Numbered from the stretch's first letter, positions 17,722 through 26,771 are shown. The stretch is 64,000 bases of DNA from Stappia sp. BW2 (GCF_008107695.1 NZ_VIRG01000036.1:372001-436000), one strand, 5' to 3'. Notes: a model not told the origin generated them from the letters alone. A program made the numbers and translations.

Positions 17722-18820
17722 CAGCTCCCCCAAGGCCCTTCTCGATCTCGCCCGCCGCGAGACGTTTGTTCGCGAGATAATAGATCGAGCCGCCTGTTTT
17801 CAATGTCTTGGGGAAAGGCCTGAACAGGAAATCCGGATCGTCCGGCTGGGAAACCGCGATCAGCGTGCCCTCGGCACTTGAAAGCGCCTGTTCCAGTTTG
17901 TCGGTTTCCGTACCGGCGCCGCTCTCGACCACGGCCGAATAGATGGTCGCGCCGAGCCCGGCCGTCGACAGCGCCATCAGGATCTGGCCTGCGCCTGGAT
18001 CCTGCGCCGCCCGCACCAGCGCCTCACAGGCGCTCGAGACGACCGGTTCGATATGGGCGAGCTTGCCTGCGCGGCGCGCGGTGTCCCGGTCCTCGAAATA
18101 GGCTGCCACGTGCACGGTGTCGTTCAGTTCGCGGATGGCAAGGCAGGTGTTGAAGGTTTCCGCATCCGAGCTGGCATAGACCAGCACTTTCTGCGCACCG
18201 GGAATGGCCGCGCGCCGCAGCGACTGCAGTGCATCCATGCGTTCGGCCCGGATCAGCCGCACCCCTTCTGGCACTTCCACATTCTTGGAATCCGCAAGCA
18301 GGATAATCTTGTCGTCGCCGTCCTGGCCGGCGACCAGGTTCTCCACCATCAGCGGAGTCTTGTCCCGGTGGTAGCCGACAATCACCGTGGCGTTCTGCAC
18401 CCGCTCATAGTTTCCGTTGCCGTCAGCCATACGCCTCACTCCTTCCACAAGGACACCCGTCAACCGGCCCAGGACGGCGGAGAAAATCAGCAGCGCGCCC
18501 GGAAAGAACCAGAAGGCTGCGACCATCCGGCCCGCCTCCGTTGCCGGCGACAGATCGCCGTAACCGACCGTCGAGGCGGTCGTTGCCGCAAAATAGATGA
18601 AGGTCAGCGGATTGCCTGTCAGGCCTGTTTCTCCGGCCAGGAAAAACAGGATCCAGGAAATCACCATATAGGCGCAGATCATCGTCGCAAGCAGCCAGAG
18701 CTTGAGCTCGAGGACGTGCTGGTAGAGCCGGGATATGATGAGTTGCAGGATTGGCACCGCTGAAATCTGCCCCCTGTTTCGGTCGCGGGCTACCTTGACC
18801 AGCCGTCGCCGCCTTGTCAA
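17702..18820 (-). CDS. Two-TM potassium channel with RCK (TrkA-N/C) domains
   Basis: This 372-residue protein has two membrane helices flanking the selectivity filter TVGYGDLSP (about residues 88-96), then a Rossmann RCK domain (NATVIVGYHRDKTPLMVENL at about 143-162) and a second regulatory lobe. It should conduct K+ with gating by a bound ligand. The glycine pattern is GYHRDK rather than the classic GxGxxG, so NAD binding is uncertain. The N-terminal start (TTG 18820) is a guess. It leads the minus-strand arm of the yjf-like stress locus, an unusual but sensible addition to a membrane-damage response. Confidence 0.88.
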   Translation of the reverse strand: MTRRRRLVKVARDRNRGQISAVPILQLIISRLYQHVLELKLWLLATMICAYMVISWILFFLAGETGLTGNPLTFIYFAATTASTVGYGDLSPATEAGRMVAAFWFFPGALLIFSAVLGRLTGVLVEGVRRMADGNGNYERVQNATVIVGYHRDKTPLMVENLVAGQDGDDKIILLADSKNVEVPEGVRLIRAERMDALQSLRRAAIPGAQKVLVYASSDAETFNTCLAIRELNDTVHVAAYFEDRDTARRAGKLAHIEPVVSSACEALVRAAQDPGAGQILMALSTAGLGATIYSAVVESGAGTETDKLEQALSSAEGTLIAVSQPDDPDFLFRPFPKTLKTGGSIYYLANKRLAAGEIEKGLGGADVRITV

Positions 18821-18879
18821 TTCGCCATAGCTTTCCGAATAATCGCTTGAAACGGGTAGACGGGGCTTCTACTTGTTCG

Positions 18880-18896
18880 GTGCCGGATTTCGGCAC
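18880..18896. promoter_or_regulatory. Inverted repeat in the divergent stress-locus promoter
   Basis: GTGCCG-GATTT-CGGCAC lies between the divergent K+ channel and DUF2170 genes, 24 bases before the latter's ATG. It could be an operator or a leader hairpin. Confidence 0.35.
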
Positions 18897-18920
18897 GAAA
18901 TTATAAATGGAGGGCTTTGG

Positions 18921-19361
18921 ATGAGTACGCGGCAATCTCCCTGGACACTTGCGGAGCTCAAGGAAGCTCTGGAGCAGTCGGACTCCTTCGGAGAAGGTGA
19001 AATCGGCTGCGTGATCAGCCCGGACCAGCCCGGCGTGCTGGAAGTCCAGCTTCAGTCGGCCGGTGGGATCACCCTGTTCATGGTTGTCAGCGAAACCCAG
19101 ATCCTGACATCCACCGTCCTTTGGCCGTGCGATGCCCAGGACGATCCGGCTTCCTTCGAAGCGATGATGCTGCGCAACCACAAGAAGCTGCTACCGCTCT
19201 GTGCCCTGTCCATCGATAAGATCGACGGACGCGAATATTATGAGCTCTTCGGCGCCATGTCCGTGAGATCCGCCCTCGATTCCGTCGAGACGGAACTGCG
19301 CACCATCGCAAACAGCGCTCTGGAGCTGGCCTCCGACGTCGGCCCGAAGGCCGTTGCCTGA
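18921..19361 (+). CDS. DUF2170-family (YjfI-like) protein
   Basis: This 146-residue cytosolic protein matches DUF2170/YjfI: WTLAELKEALEQ at the start and SIDKIDGREYYELFGAMS near residue 96. I chose the ATG with GGAGGG six bases upstream. It is the first gene of the plus-strand arm, 33 bases before the PspA-like gene. YjfI is always found beside YjfJ in this type of locus and may regulate or bind it, but no activity is established. Confidence 0.85.
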   Translation: MSTRQSPWTLAELKEALEQSDSFGEGEIGCVISPDQPGVLEVQLQSAGGITLFMVVSETQILTSTVLWPCDAQDDPASFEAMMLRNHKKLLPLCALSIDKIDGREYYELFGAMSVRSALDSVETELRTIANSALELASDVGPKAVA

Positions 19362-19394
19362 TCCCGTTGCCAATTTGAAGAAGGACATTTGAAG

Positions 19395-20066
19395 ATGAGT
19401 GTTTGGGGCAAATTGATTACGGCGTTCAAGGGCCACGCCCACAATGCCGCGGAGTCCGTTCAGGACGCCAACCTGATGACGATCCTGGAACAGGAAGTCC
19501 GCGAAGCCAAGCAGGCGATCGGAGCGGCCAAGGACGAAAAGGCGCGCATGGCGGCCAACCGCAAGCTGAAGGAAAAATCCGTCGCCGAGCTGATGACCGA
19601 GATCGAACGCCGTACGGAAGCCGCCCGCAACGCCAAGGCACAGGGGGACGAGCCTCTGGCCATCGAGATTATCGAGAGCGTTTTGAAGTTGCGCGACAAG
19701 GCGGAAGCAGACCAGGCTCTGTTCGACCAGTACAAGTCCACCGAAGAGCGGATGGACAGCACCATTCGCCAGTCGATGAACAAGATCGAAACCCTTCAGC
19801 GCAAGATGGAAAGCGCCAGGGCCAACGAAGCGTTGATCAAGGCACAGAAGGCAGCGTCCACCAACACGACTGCCTCCGATGGCCGGCTGGCCAGCGCGGT
19901 CGACAGCCTGGCCCGCCTGGAACAGCGCCAGGCTGAACAGCAGGCCATGCTGGAAGCGGCCGAAGAAGATGCGCGTCAGGAAAGTGGTGCCGATCTGGAA
20001 GCCAAGATCAAGGCTTTGGAAAATCCGGCCCGCAACGACGTGCAGGCTCTTCTGGCCAAGCTCTGA
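19395..20066 (+). CDS. PspA/IM30-family (YjfJ-like) protein
   Basis: This 223-residue protein is nearly all heptad-rich coiled coil after residue 25, with the family start VWGKLITAFKGHAHNAAESV. PspA/IM30/ESCRT-III proteins assemble on stressed membranes. YjfJ-type members lack the PspF-PspBC partners and instead go with DUF2491, DUF350, DUF1190 and an ATP-grasp enzyme, as here. The ATG 19395 is used; the preceding TTG (19389) also has AAGGA upstream. Confidence 0.9.
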   Translation: MSVWGKLITAFKGHAHNAAESVQDANLMTILEQEVREAKQAIGAAKDEKARMAANRKLKEKSVAELMTEIERRTEAARNAKAQGDEPLAIEIIESVLKLRDKAEADQALFDQYKSTEERMDSTIRQSMNKIETLQRKMESARANEALIKAQKAASTNTTASDGRLASAVDSLARLEQRQAEQQAMLEAAEEDARQESGADLEAKIKALENPARNDVQALLAKL

Positions 20067-20081
20067 CGCTTTGCCTACAGC

Positions 20082-21248
20082 ATGAAGCGGATCGAAGTTC
20101 CTGAAAGACCTGGGTGGAAGGAAGAAGCCGAGAAGCTCGGCTTCGGCTTTCACACCATGTATGGCGCGCCGTACTGGGACGAAACCCACGCCTATCAGTT
20201 CAGCCTGCGCGAGATCGAGGACGACCTGGAAGATCCCTCCCAGGAGCTTTACGGCATGTGTCTCGATCTGGTCGACCGGGCCGTACGTGACGACGCGCTT
20301 CTGGATAAAATGGCGATCCCGGAAAAATACCGTTCCTGGATCCGCAATTCCTGGGAACAGCAGCAACCGTCGCTCTATGGCCGTTTCGACTTCTTCTACG
20401 ACGGCAGCGGCCCGGCCAAACTTCTCGAATTCAACGCCGATACACCGACAGCGCTATACGAGACCGGCTTCTTTCAGTGGATCTGGCTGGAACAGCAAAT
20501 GGCGGCTGGCGTTTTGCCAACCAACAGCGATCAGTTCAATTCCGTGCAGGATCGCCTGATCGAGCGGTTCGCCGCCATGTTCGCGCCCGGCTATCACATA
20601 CACTTTGCCTCGTCGAAGGATCACGATGAGGATCGTGCCACGGTGCGCTATCTCGAGGACTGCGCCAGGCAGGCAGGACTGATACCGCATTTTGTTGCCG
20701 TGGAAGAAATCGGCCTTGATACGGAAGGCCGCTTCGCCGACGCCGACAGTTTCGTGATCGACGCGTTGTTCAAGCTCTATCCGTACGAGGATATGCTGCG
20801 CGAGGACTACGGACCTTACCTGCCGGATGCGCCGATCCAGTTGCTGGAGCCGCCCTGGAAAGCTCTCCTGTCAAACAAGGCCATCCTGCCGGTTCTGTGG
20901 GAAATGTTTCCGGACCATCCGAACCTTTTGCCGTCTTACTTCGAGGGCGAGGCAGATGAGACGTTCTTGATAAATGCGCATGTGCGCAAACCCTTTTTCA
21001 GCCGGGAAGGCGCGAATATCACGGTGCGCGGGGCCGGGGGCGAAGACATCAGCACGCCGGGAAAATATGGCGCTGAAGGGCACATATTACAGGCGTATGC
21101 CGAGCCGCCGAAATTTGGCGACGATTATGTCATGATTGGGTCGTGGATCATCGGCGGTCAGGCATCGGGCATCTGCTTGCGTGAGGATAAAGCGCCCGTC
21201 ACACAGGACCTATCCCGTTTCGTACCGCACTTGATTTTGGAATGGTGA
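20082..21248 (+). CDS. Glutathionylspermidine-synthase-like ATP-grasp protein (YjfC-like)
   Basis: This 388-residue protein has the glutathionylspermidine synthase preATP-grasp start (MYGAPYWDETHAYQFS at about residues 27-42), KLLEFNADTPTALYE at about 112-126, and ATP-grasp residues near EPPWKALLSNKAILPVLWE. The Escherichia coli relatives YgiC and YjfC carry only the synthetase domain and lack the amidase, as does this protein. It probably ligates an unknown amine and carboxylate. It is 15 bases after the PspA-like gene. Confidence 0.88.
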   Translation: MKRIEVPERPGWKEEAEKLGFGFHTMYGAPYWDETHAYQFSLREIEDDLEDPSQELYGMCLDLVDRAVRDDALLDKMAIPEKYRSWIRNSWEQQQPSLYGRFDFFYDGSGPAKLLEFNADTPTALYETGFFQWIWLEQQMAAGVLPTNSDQFNSVQDRLIERFAAMFAPGYHIHFASSKDHDEDRATVRYLEDCARQAGLIPHFVAVEEIGLDTEGRFADADSFVIDALFKLYPYEDMLREDYGPYLPDAPIQLLEPPWKALLSNKAILPVLWEMFPDHPNLLPSYFEGEADETFLINAHVRKPFFSREGANITVRGAGGEDISTPGKYGAEGHILQAYAEPPKFGDDYVMIGSWIIGGQASGICLREDKAPVTQDLSRFVPHLILEW

Positions 21249-21351
21249 TCGTCCGCTGGGACGCGAACTTACGTGAAACCGACCCGGCGGCCGGGCCGCC
21301 ATGATGGGTCGTTCTTATTATTCCGGGCCTCACGGCCGCCGGTCGGTTCAC

Positions 21352-21374
21352 CGGCAGGCTAACTCAGCCTGCCG
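21352..21374. terminator. Hairpin between the YjfC-like gene and a convergent small gene
   Basis: CGGCAGGCT pairs exactly with AGCCTGCCG around the 5-base loop AACTC. The surrounding 21250-21390 is very GC-rich with further short palindromes. It has no U-tract, so termination is presumed rather than shown. Confidence 0.45.
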
Positions 21375-21391
21375 TAAGCTCCGGGCCTGCG

Positions 21392-21574
21392 TCAGCTGCG
21401 GCCGGCTGCGACCGATTTCGGCGGCGCCATGCCGTCGTCCGGCTCCTGTCCGAAGAAGGTTCCGCCGAGCTGTCCGCCGGCGTTGGCTTTGTCGGCGACC
21501 CGCTTGATCTTGTCCGCCTCCACTTCAGCTTCCTTGCGAAGTTTCGGGCTGAGGTCGTTCATGGAAAGGTCCAT
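21392..21574 (-). CDS. Small hypothetical protein
   Basis: A 60-residue acidic/basic protein, MDLSMNDLSPKLRKEAEVEA at its start, predicted mostly helical and soluble, with the C-terminal part GTFFGQEPDDGMAPPKS. The ATG is preceded at five bases by a near-perfect AGGAGG ribosome-binding site, the main evidence that it is real. I recognise no family. It is convergent with the YjfC-like gene. Confidence 0.5.
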   Translation of the reverse strand: MDLSMNDLSPKLRKEAEVEADKIKRVADKANAGGQLGGTFFGQEPDDGMAPPKSVAAGRS

Positions 21575-21845
21575 CTGGTCCTCCTGTATCTGTTGTGGGT
21601 CCACTGAAGTAACGGACAGCAGCCAGAATGGTTCCCTGTCTGGTGCACAGGGAGCTGGGCAAACGGACTTTCAGAAGGAAGACATGCTCTGAAAACCGCA
21701 AGAATGAGGGACCTTCGGACACCTTGCAGCCGCGGAGAAACGTTTCAGATATTTCCGGAACGCCGGGCGGAGAGACGCTCTTGGGTAAAAGGTCCGGTCT
21801 TCTCCGCCCGCAGGCTTTCTCTACAGCGGCCTGGTGCCAAAACCC

Positions 21846-22331
21846 CTACAAGGGGTGGAAGGCCCCGTTCCAGTAAACCAGTGCGCCCTGTGAGCGGCCT
21901 TGCCGGATCGCGCGCACCTTGCCGATGACAATCGAGTGGGTGCCCCGGTCGATCATCTCCTCGACTTCGCAATCAAAAGCCGCCGGTGCATCTTCCAGAA
22001 GAAGAGCTCCCGTTTCCGCCGTACGCCAATCGGCTCCGGCGTACCGATCTGCACCGTTGACCCCGCCGAACCCGGAAAAGTTCTCGGCAACCGTCCGGTG
22101 TTCCGGTCCGAGCGAAGACCACCCGAACTTTGGGTATTTCTTCAGCAGGGGCCAGCTGGAGGAGGCCTTGTTGACACAGGCCAGCACCATTGGTGGATCG
22201 GCACTGAGGGACATGGCCGACGTGACGAGGAGCCCGGAAATTTCCTCTCCCTCGCCAACCGTGATCACGGAACAATTGCCCACCAACGCCCGCATGGCGT
22301 TGGTGAAATCTTTGGCCGGTACGGGATCCAT
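21846..22331 (-). CDS. Flavin reductase-like protein (monooxygenase partner)
   Basis: This 161-residue protein has the flavin reductase-like split-barrel fold: FTNAMRALVGNCSVITVG, then SAMSLSADPPMVLACVNKASSSWP, and ...DCEVEEMIDRGTHSIVIGKV. It supplies reduced flavin to a two-component monooxygenase. The ATG at 22331 overlaps by one base the stop of the LLM monooxygenase gene, so the pair is one functional unit (RutA/RutF or DszA/DszD type). Confidence 0.9.
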   Translation of the reverse strand: MDPVPAKDFTNAMRALVGNCSVITVGEGEEISGLLVTSAMSLSADPPMVLACVNKASSSWPLLKKYPKFGWSSLGPEHRTVAENFSGFGGVNGADRYAGADWRTAETGALLLEDAPAAFDCEVEEMIDRGTHSIVIGKVRAIRQGRSQGALVYWNGAFHPL

Positions 22332-23422
22332 CACCGGATACCGGCTTCCGCAAGCAGAGGCAGAACGTTGTCGCGGAAATAGGGGAACTCCTCGACATAG
22401 TCGACAAAGGAAAGCGTCGTTCCGGCAAAGCCGGTTTCGTGCAGTTTGAGGATGCCGTCGGCAACCTGCCGCGGTGTCCCAACCAGGGGAAAGCCGCCGT
22501 GGCCCATGGCGAACAGGTTCTTGATCTGGGCCAGCAGGTCATGCGGAAACGACTGCGCGTGCGCGAACTGAAGGTTGACCAGATTGTCCACCGCTTCCCA
22601 GTCGGCCAGATCGCCCATCAGCCGGTCCCGAAGGGCGGTTGCCTCTTCCTCGGTCTCGCGGCAGATGACGTGGCTGAAGGTCAGAACACCAACATCACGC
22701 CCTTTCTCGGCCGCTTGCGCTTTCAGTTCCTTGATTTCGTCAACCGAGCGGGTGAGGTCGATGGCCGGGGTGAACAGGTAGTCCGCATTGTCGGTGGCAA
22801 AGGTGCGTCCGGTTGTCGAGCCTGCCGCGTTCAGAATGGGCGGGCGACCGCTGACGGGTTTGGGCTCTCCGGCGACATGCTTCAGGTTGAAGTACTTGCC
22901 CTCCCAGTCGAAATACTCCTTCGAGGTCCAGAGCTTTTCAACCACATCGAACCACTCCTGGGCGTAGCCGTAGCGGGTTTCATGATCGTCGGGCAGGGTC
23001 AGGCCCAGGGCTTCGTATTCCGGCTTGTTCCAGCCCGCGACAATGTTCAGCCCCGCGCGGCCATTCCCCACCTGATCCATCGTTGCGATCTGCTTGGCCA
23101 CGACCACCGGATTGTTTGCTGCCGTATGCACCGTGGCAAACACAGTGATGTTTTTCGTCGAGGCCAGCAGCGCGGTGGCCCAGGTGATCGTTTCCAGAAC
23201 GCTGCCGTGAAAGTCCGTCTCGCCGCCGTAACCGATCCAGCGGGCAATCGGCAGCATGAAGTCGATGCCGGCATCGTCCAGCATCTGGCCGAGTTTCAGG
23301 TTGTTTTCCCAGCTGTTGACCCATCGCGACGGGGATTTGGTGACCGTCATTCCGGACGAGCAGTTGGACGAAAACGTCCCGAGTTTAAAGCCGTTCTTGT
23401 CTTTCATCATATTGGTAGTCAT
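22331..23422 (-). CDS. LLM-class FMN-dependent monooxygenase
   Basis: This 363-residue TIM-barrel protein resembles the RutA / dimethylsulfone-monooxygenase branch of bacterial luciferase-like enzymes: FGYxxxxNCSSG-like start (FKLGTFSSNCSSGMTVTKSP), NVVAGWNKPEYEALG-type motif (NIVAGWNKPEYEALGL at about 137-152) and HETRYGYAQEWFDVV. It uses FMNH2 and O2 from the adjacent reductase to oxidise an N- or S-containing compound; the substrate is unknown. I chose the ATG preceded by GGAGGGG. A divergent MarR-like gene is the likely regulator. Confidence 0.87.
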   Translation of the reverse strand: MTTNMMKDKNGFKLGTFSSNCSSGMTVTKSPSRWVNSWENNLKLGQMLDDAGIDFMLPIARWIGYGGETDFHGSVLETITWATALLASTKNITVFATVHTAANNPVVVAKQIATMDQVGNGRAGLNIVAGWNKPEYEALGLTLPDDHETRYGYAQEWFDVVEKLWTSKEYFDWEGKYFNLKHVAGEPKPVSGRPPILNAAGSTTGRTFATDNADYLFTPAIDLTRSVDEIKELKAQAAEKGRDVGVLTFSHVICRETEEEATALRDRLMGDLADWEAVDNLVNLQFAHAQSFPHDLLAQIKNLFAMGHGGFPLVGTPRQVADGILKLHETGFAGTTLSFVDYVEEFPYFRDNVLPLLAEAGIR

Positions 23423-23489
23423 GGATCCCCTCCATTTAGGATAGATTTTCAATTGTATTTTTTATTTAACGCTATGTGGAAAATCGCCC

Positions 23490-23504
23490 TTCCGTCAAAC
23501 GGAA
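23490..23504. promoter_or_regulatory. Candidate operator TTCCGT-CAA-ACGGAA
   Basis: A perfect 6+3+6 inverted repeat lies in the 121-bp gap between the divergent LLM monooxygenase and MarR-like genes, where a shared regulator site is expected. Confidence 0.5.
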
Positions 23505-23543
23505 TCGCAGCTATATTCGATTTGTAAGACTGAAGAGGGATCG

Positions 23544-24074
23544 ATGACCGGCAAGTCGGACGACCAGAAACTCAACTATCACTGGCACCTGTCGGAGAAC
23601 GATGCGGAGGTCATTTGCACGGAGCTGGAATTCGCGTTGATGCGCTGCTTCGAAGCCTTTGGGCGCTGGCAGACAGAGTGTCTGGCCTCTGTTAGTGACG
23701 TCGGGGCGACCGGCCCGGAAAACGCGCTGCTGCATATCGTGCGCATGAACGACAGAGCGAAAAGCATCAAGGAACTGGCTCGTCTCACCAACCGGGACGA
23801 TATTCCGAACATACAGTATTCGATGCGAAAGCTTGTGGCTGCGGGCTTGATTGAAAAACAGGGCTCTGGCCGTTCGGGCGTCACCTATCAGGCGACAGCG
23901 GAAGGCAAGAAGATCACCGATGACTACGGTGCTGTCCGCAAGCGGCTGTTGATTGAGCAGATCTCAAGCCTGCCCGAGTTCGATACCCGCCTGAAAGAGG
24001 CGGGCCAGAGCCTGAACATCCTGGCGGGCATATACGAAGAGATTTCCCGCATCGCCGCGACGTACCGCCGGTGA
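23544..24074 (+). CDS. MarR-like winged-helix regulator
   Basis: This 176-residue protein has a winged-helix core with SIKELARLTNRDDIPNIQYSMRKL (about 72-95) followed by a wing (EKQGSGRSGVTYQATAEGKK). It fits the predicted MarR-type regulators that sit next to LLM/RutA-like oxygenases. GAGGGATCG precedes the ATG. It probably represses or activates the divergent monooxygenase operon through the inverted repeat at 23490-23504. Confidence 0.8.
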   Translation: MTGKSDDQKLNYHWHLSENDAEVICTELEFALMRCFEAFGRWQTECLASVSDVGATGPENALLHIVRMNDRAKSIKELARLTNRDDIPNIQYSMRKLVAAGLIEKQGSGRSGVTYQATAEGKKITDDYGAVRKRLLIEQISSLPEFDTRLKEAGQSLNILAGIYEEISRIAATYRR

Positions 24075-24289
24075 TGCCGGTTGCTGCACACTTCGGCACC
24101 TGTCTTCCGGACCGGTAAGCGCCTTGTGCGCACAGCCTTGATCGCAACAAGCTGACCGGCTGCGCCAGCGTCGGAACCGGCCCGGCCCCTTGGACACGCA
24201 GTGTTGATCGTCCGGCAAATGAGTTGTCTTGATCGAAGCCGAAATTTTGGGTGCAAGAGGCGCTGGCCAGTTTCAGGAGACGCCAGCCC

Positions 24290-24805
24290 ATGCCCAGTCC
24301 AAGTCAGCCGATAATCGAGTTTGTGCGCCTGCCGGACATCGCTCTGGAGGAGTTGGTCGCGCATATGTCCGATCCGCGTGTCGGCACGCATATGCCGCTT
24401 CTGACGGTCGCCTGGGATCAGGACGTCGCTGCAAAATTCGTCTCGGCCAAGGAAGCCTGCTGGCAGCGCGACGGGCTTGGTCACTGGGCTTTTCTGGCAG
24501 ATGGCCGCTATGTCGGCTGGGGCGGATTTCAGAAGGAAGGCGAGGAGTGGGATTTCGGCCTGGTGCTGCATCCGTCAGCCTTCGGCCTCGGCATGCCGAT
24601 CACCAGAAAAGCGCTGGCCTTTGCGAATGAAGATCCGCGTATTCCTTTCGTCAGCTTCCTGCTGCCGCCCTCCCGCCGGAACCTCAGTGCTCTGCGCCGC
24701 ATGGGGGCGCGTTTCATCGGTGAGACCGATTATGACGGCAATCGTTTCCTGAAATACCGGCTGGAAACATCAGGCTCTGCTGGCAAGGTCAGCCAGACAG
24801 CTTGA
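24290..24805 (+). CDS. GNAT-family N-acetyltransferase
   Basis: This 171-residue protein follows the RimJ/RimL-type GNAT plan: an acceptor region up to about residue 75, DGRYVGWGGFQKEG (beta-4 region) and a GLGMPITRKALAFA-type acetyl-CoA binding loop near residue 105. The start with AGGAG about ten bases upstream is used. It overlaps the end of the convergent MFS gene by 17 bases. The substrate is unknown. Confidence 0.8.
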   Translation: MPSPSQPIIEFVRLPDIALEELVAHMSDPRVGTHMPLLTVAWDQDVAAKFVSAKEACWQRDGLGHWAFLADGRYVGWGGFQKEGEEWDFGLVLHPSAFGLGMPITRKALAFANEDPRIPFVSFLLPPSRRNLSALRRMGARFIGETDYDGNRFLKYRLETSGSAGKVSQTA

Positions 24806-26069
24806 CCGTCTCCACGTTGACATGGCTTGCCTTTCCGGCAAACCAGCCGTTGATCGCAGCGCCAAGGCCAAGCGCCACGAACAGCGCCGCGCTCCAGGCA
24901 AAGCTTCCCGTCCAGCTTCGGATAAGACCGACGATCAGCGGACCGACGGCCGCAAGCGTATAGCCGACACATTGGGCCATGCCCGAAAGCTGTGCGGCAG
25001 AATGGGAATCCTGCGTTCGCAGGACAATGACGGTAAGCGCCACCGCAATCAGTCCGCCCTGACCAACGCCCTGCAGCACCGCCCAGATCCAGACGGTGGA
25101 CAGCGGCGCGAATTGCAGGCCGAGCAGCGCCGTTACCGCTATGACGCAAAGAGCCACGTTGATCACGCGCTGGTCCTTGCCGCGAACGGCAAGATGCGGC
25201 GCGATCAGGCAGGCGGCAGCCTGCACCATCACCGACACGGACACGATGGCCCCGGCGGTGACGCCGTCCAGCCCACGGGCGCGCAAGATCGGCACCATCC
25301 AGCCGAAGACGCAGTAGGCAAGGGCGGATTGCAGCCCCATGAACAAGGTGACGTGCCAGGCCAGCCTGTCGCCCCACATGCCTTTCACGGCATACGTTGG
25401 GCCTCTGGCCCGCTTGCGTGTTGCCATCACCTGCGGAAACCACAACACCGCCACCACGAGCGCCGGCACCGCCCAGACCGCAAGCGCGGCGTCGACGGAG
25501 CCGCCAAGGGCTGTTTCGAGCGGAATGGTCAAACCCGCGCCCGCGGCGGCGCCCGCGCACAGCGCCATGGTGTACCAGCCGGTCACAAGGGCGGCCTTGT
25601 CAGGAAAGTCCCGTTTGACGAGACCGGGCAGCAGCACATTGCCCACGGCAATGCATGCGCCTGCCAGTGCGGTTCCGAGAAACAGCAACGGCACGGACGA
25701 CGCACCGCGCGCCGCCGTGCCAAGGGCCAGCAGAAGCACGACCGCTAGCAAGGTGCGTTCGGTGCCGATCCGGCGGGCAAGGCGTGGGGCCAGCGGCGAG
25801 AACAGGCCAAGGCAGACAACGGGCAGCGTCGTCAGAAGGCTTGCGCCGGTGGGTGACAGACCAAGGCTCTCGCGGATTTCCGGCAGCAGCGCCGAAGCGC
25901 TGGAAAAGACCGGGCGCAGATTGAAGGCAATCATCACCAGGCTGGCACCCAGCAGAAAGCGCACCAGTCCACTCTGCGCGGCGGGCTGTGGTTGTTCAGT
26001 GGAAACGTCGATGTCTTCGGCATCGATCAGTTCGATGGAGCCCGGATCGATTTCAGAGGCCTTGCTCAT
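24789..26069 (-). CDS. MFS transporter, CynX/NimT family
   Basis: This 426-residue protein has twelve membrane helices after a 25-residue acidic N-terminus and the CynX/NimT-like signature FNLRPVFSSASALLPEIRESLGLSPTG (split: FNLRPVFSSASALLPEIRE). The family moves cyanate, nitroimidazoles or other small anions, often as efflux. Its start overlaps the stop of a GntR regulator (ATGA), so the two form an operon and the regulator probably controls it. Confidence 0.88.
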   Translation of the reverse strand: MSKASEIDPGSIELIDAEDIDVSTEQPQPAAQSGLVRFLLGASLVMIAFNLRPVFSSASALLPEIRESLGLSPTGASLLTTLPVVCLGLFSPLAPRLARRIGTERTLLAVVLLLALGTAARGASSVPLLFLGTALAGACIAVGNVLLPGLVKRDFPDKAALVTGWYTMALCAGAAAGAGLTIPLETALGGSVDAALAVWAVPALVVAVLWFPQVMATRKRARGPTYAVKGMWGDRLAWHVTLFMGLQSALAYCVFGWMVPILRARGLDGVTAGAIVSVSVMVQAAACLIAPHLAVRGKDQRVINVALCVIAVTALLGLQFAPLSTVWIWAVLQGVGQGGLIAVALTVIVLRTQDSHSAAQLSGMAQCVGYTLAAVGPLIVGLIRSWTGSFAWSAALFVALGLGAAINGWFAGKASHVNVETVKLSG

Positions 26070-26746
26070 GAGCCGAGCAGTCGTTCGAGGTCTCTCAGCA
26101 CCGGGGCCATAAACCGGCGGACGGCGGCTTCGGCCTGCTCTGGATCGCCTGTCTCGATGGCATCGATGATGGCGGCATGGGCGGCCATGTCCGGTTCCTG
26201 CAGGTCTGTCCCGAGCGTCGCTTCGATTGTTTCGCTGATCAGGCAGGAAAAGAACTCGTACATGTTGACCAGCACGGTGTTTTGCGAGGCGGCGACGACA
26301 GCCCGGTGAAAGGCGAAGTCGCGCTTGATGAAGCCGGCCTTGTCTTGGCCATCAAAGTTGCCCCGCTCCGCCAGCAAGCGGCGCAGGTCCGAAATCACTT
26401 CCGGCGTCTGGCGATGGGCTGCCAGCCGGGCAGCCTCCGCATCCAGCGCCAGTCTGGCCTCAAACTGGTCGCGCAAGGTGGCCCGCCGTGCCATGGTCAG
26501 CGGCCCGATGGTATCCACGACCGACAGAACATAGGTTCCCGAGCCCTGCCGGGTTTCCAGATAGCCTTGTGATACAAGCACGCGAACAGCCTCGCGCACG
26601 GTACCGCGGCTGATGGAAAGCTGCGCCGAAAGCTGGGCCTCATTGGGCAGCTTTTCCCCCACAGACCAGCGATTGCCCACGATTTCCGCCCGGATTGCCT
26701 CGGCCGCGCTGTCGACGAGGCTGGTTTTTGCCAGAGATTGCATCAC
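26066..26746 (-). CDS. GntR-family regulator, FadR/FCD type
   Basis: This 226-residue protein has an N-terminal winged helix (GEKLPNEAQLSAQLSISRGT, about 31-50) and a helical FCD ligand domain with acidic and His residues (RDFAFHRAVV at about 145-154). It is upstream of and overlaps the MFS gene. A palindrome just before its start (26758-26768) is a plausible autoregulatory operator. Confidence 0.9.
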   Translation of the reverse strand: MMQSLAKTSLVDSAAEAIRAEIVGNRWSVGEKLPNEAQLSAQLSISRGTVREAVRVLVSQGYLETRQGSGTYVLSVVDTIGPLTMARRATLRDQFEARLALDAEAARLAAHRQTPEVISDLRRLLAERGNFDGQDKAGFIKRDFAFHRAVVAASQNTVLVNMYEFFSCLISETIEATLGTDLQEPDMAAHAAIIDAIETGDPEQAEAAVRRFMAPVLRDLERLLGS

Positions 26747-26757
26747 AAGTTACCAAA

Positions 26758-26768
26758 TCATCAGATGA
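26758..26768. promoter_or_regulatory. Candidate GntR operator TCATC-A-GATGA
   Basis: A perfect palindrome lies 12 bp upstream of the GntR start, with partial extension on both sides (AA...TT). FCD-type GntR proteins bind short palindromes at this position. Confidence 0.45.
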
Positions 26769-26771
26769 CTT

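Noticed and set aside
19191-20366. 391-codon minus-strand open frame
   Set aside because: Antisense to the DUF2170 and PspA-like genes, which have clear family motifs.
22439-23527. 362-codon plus-strand open frame
   Set aside because: Antisense shadow of the LLM monooxygenase.
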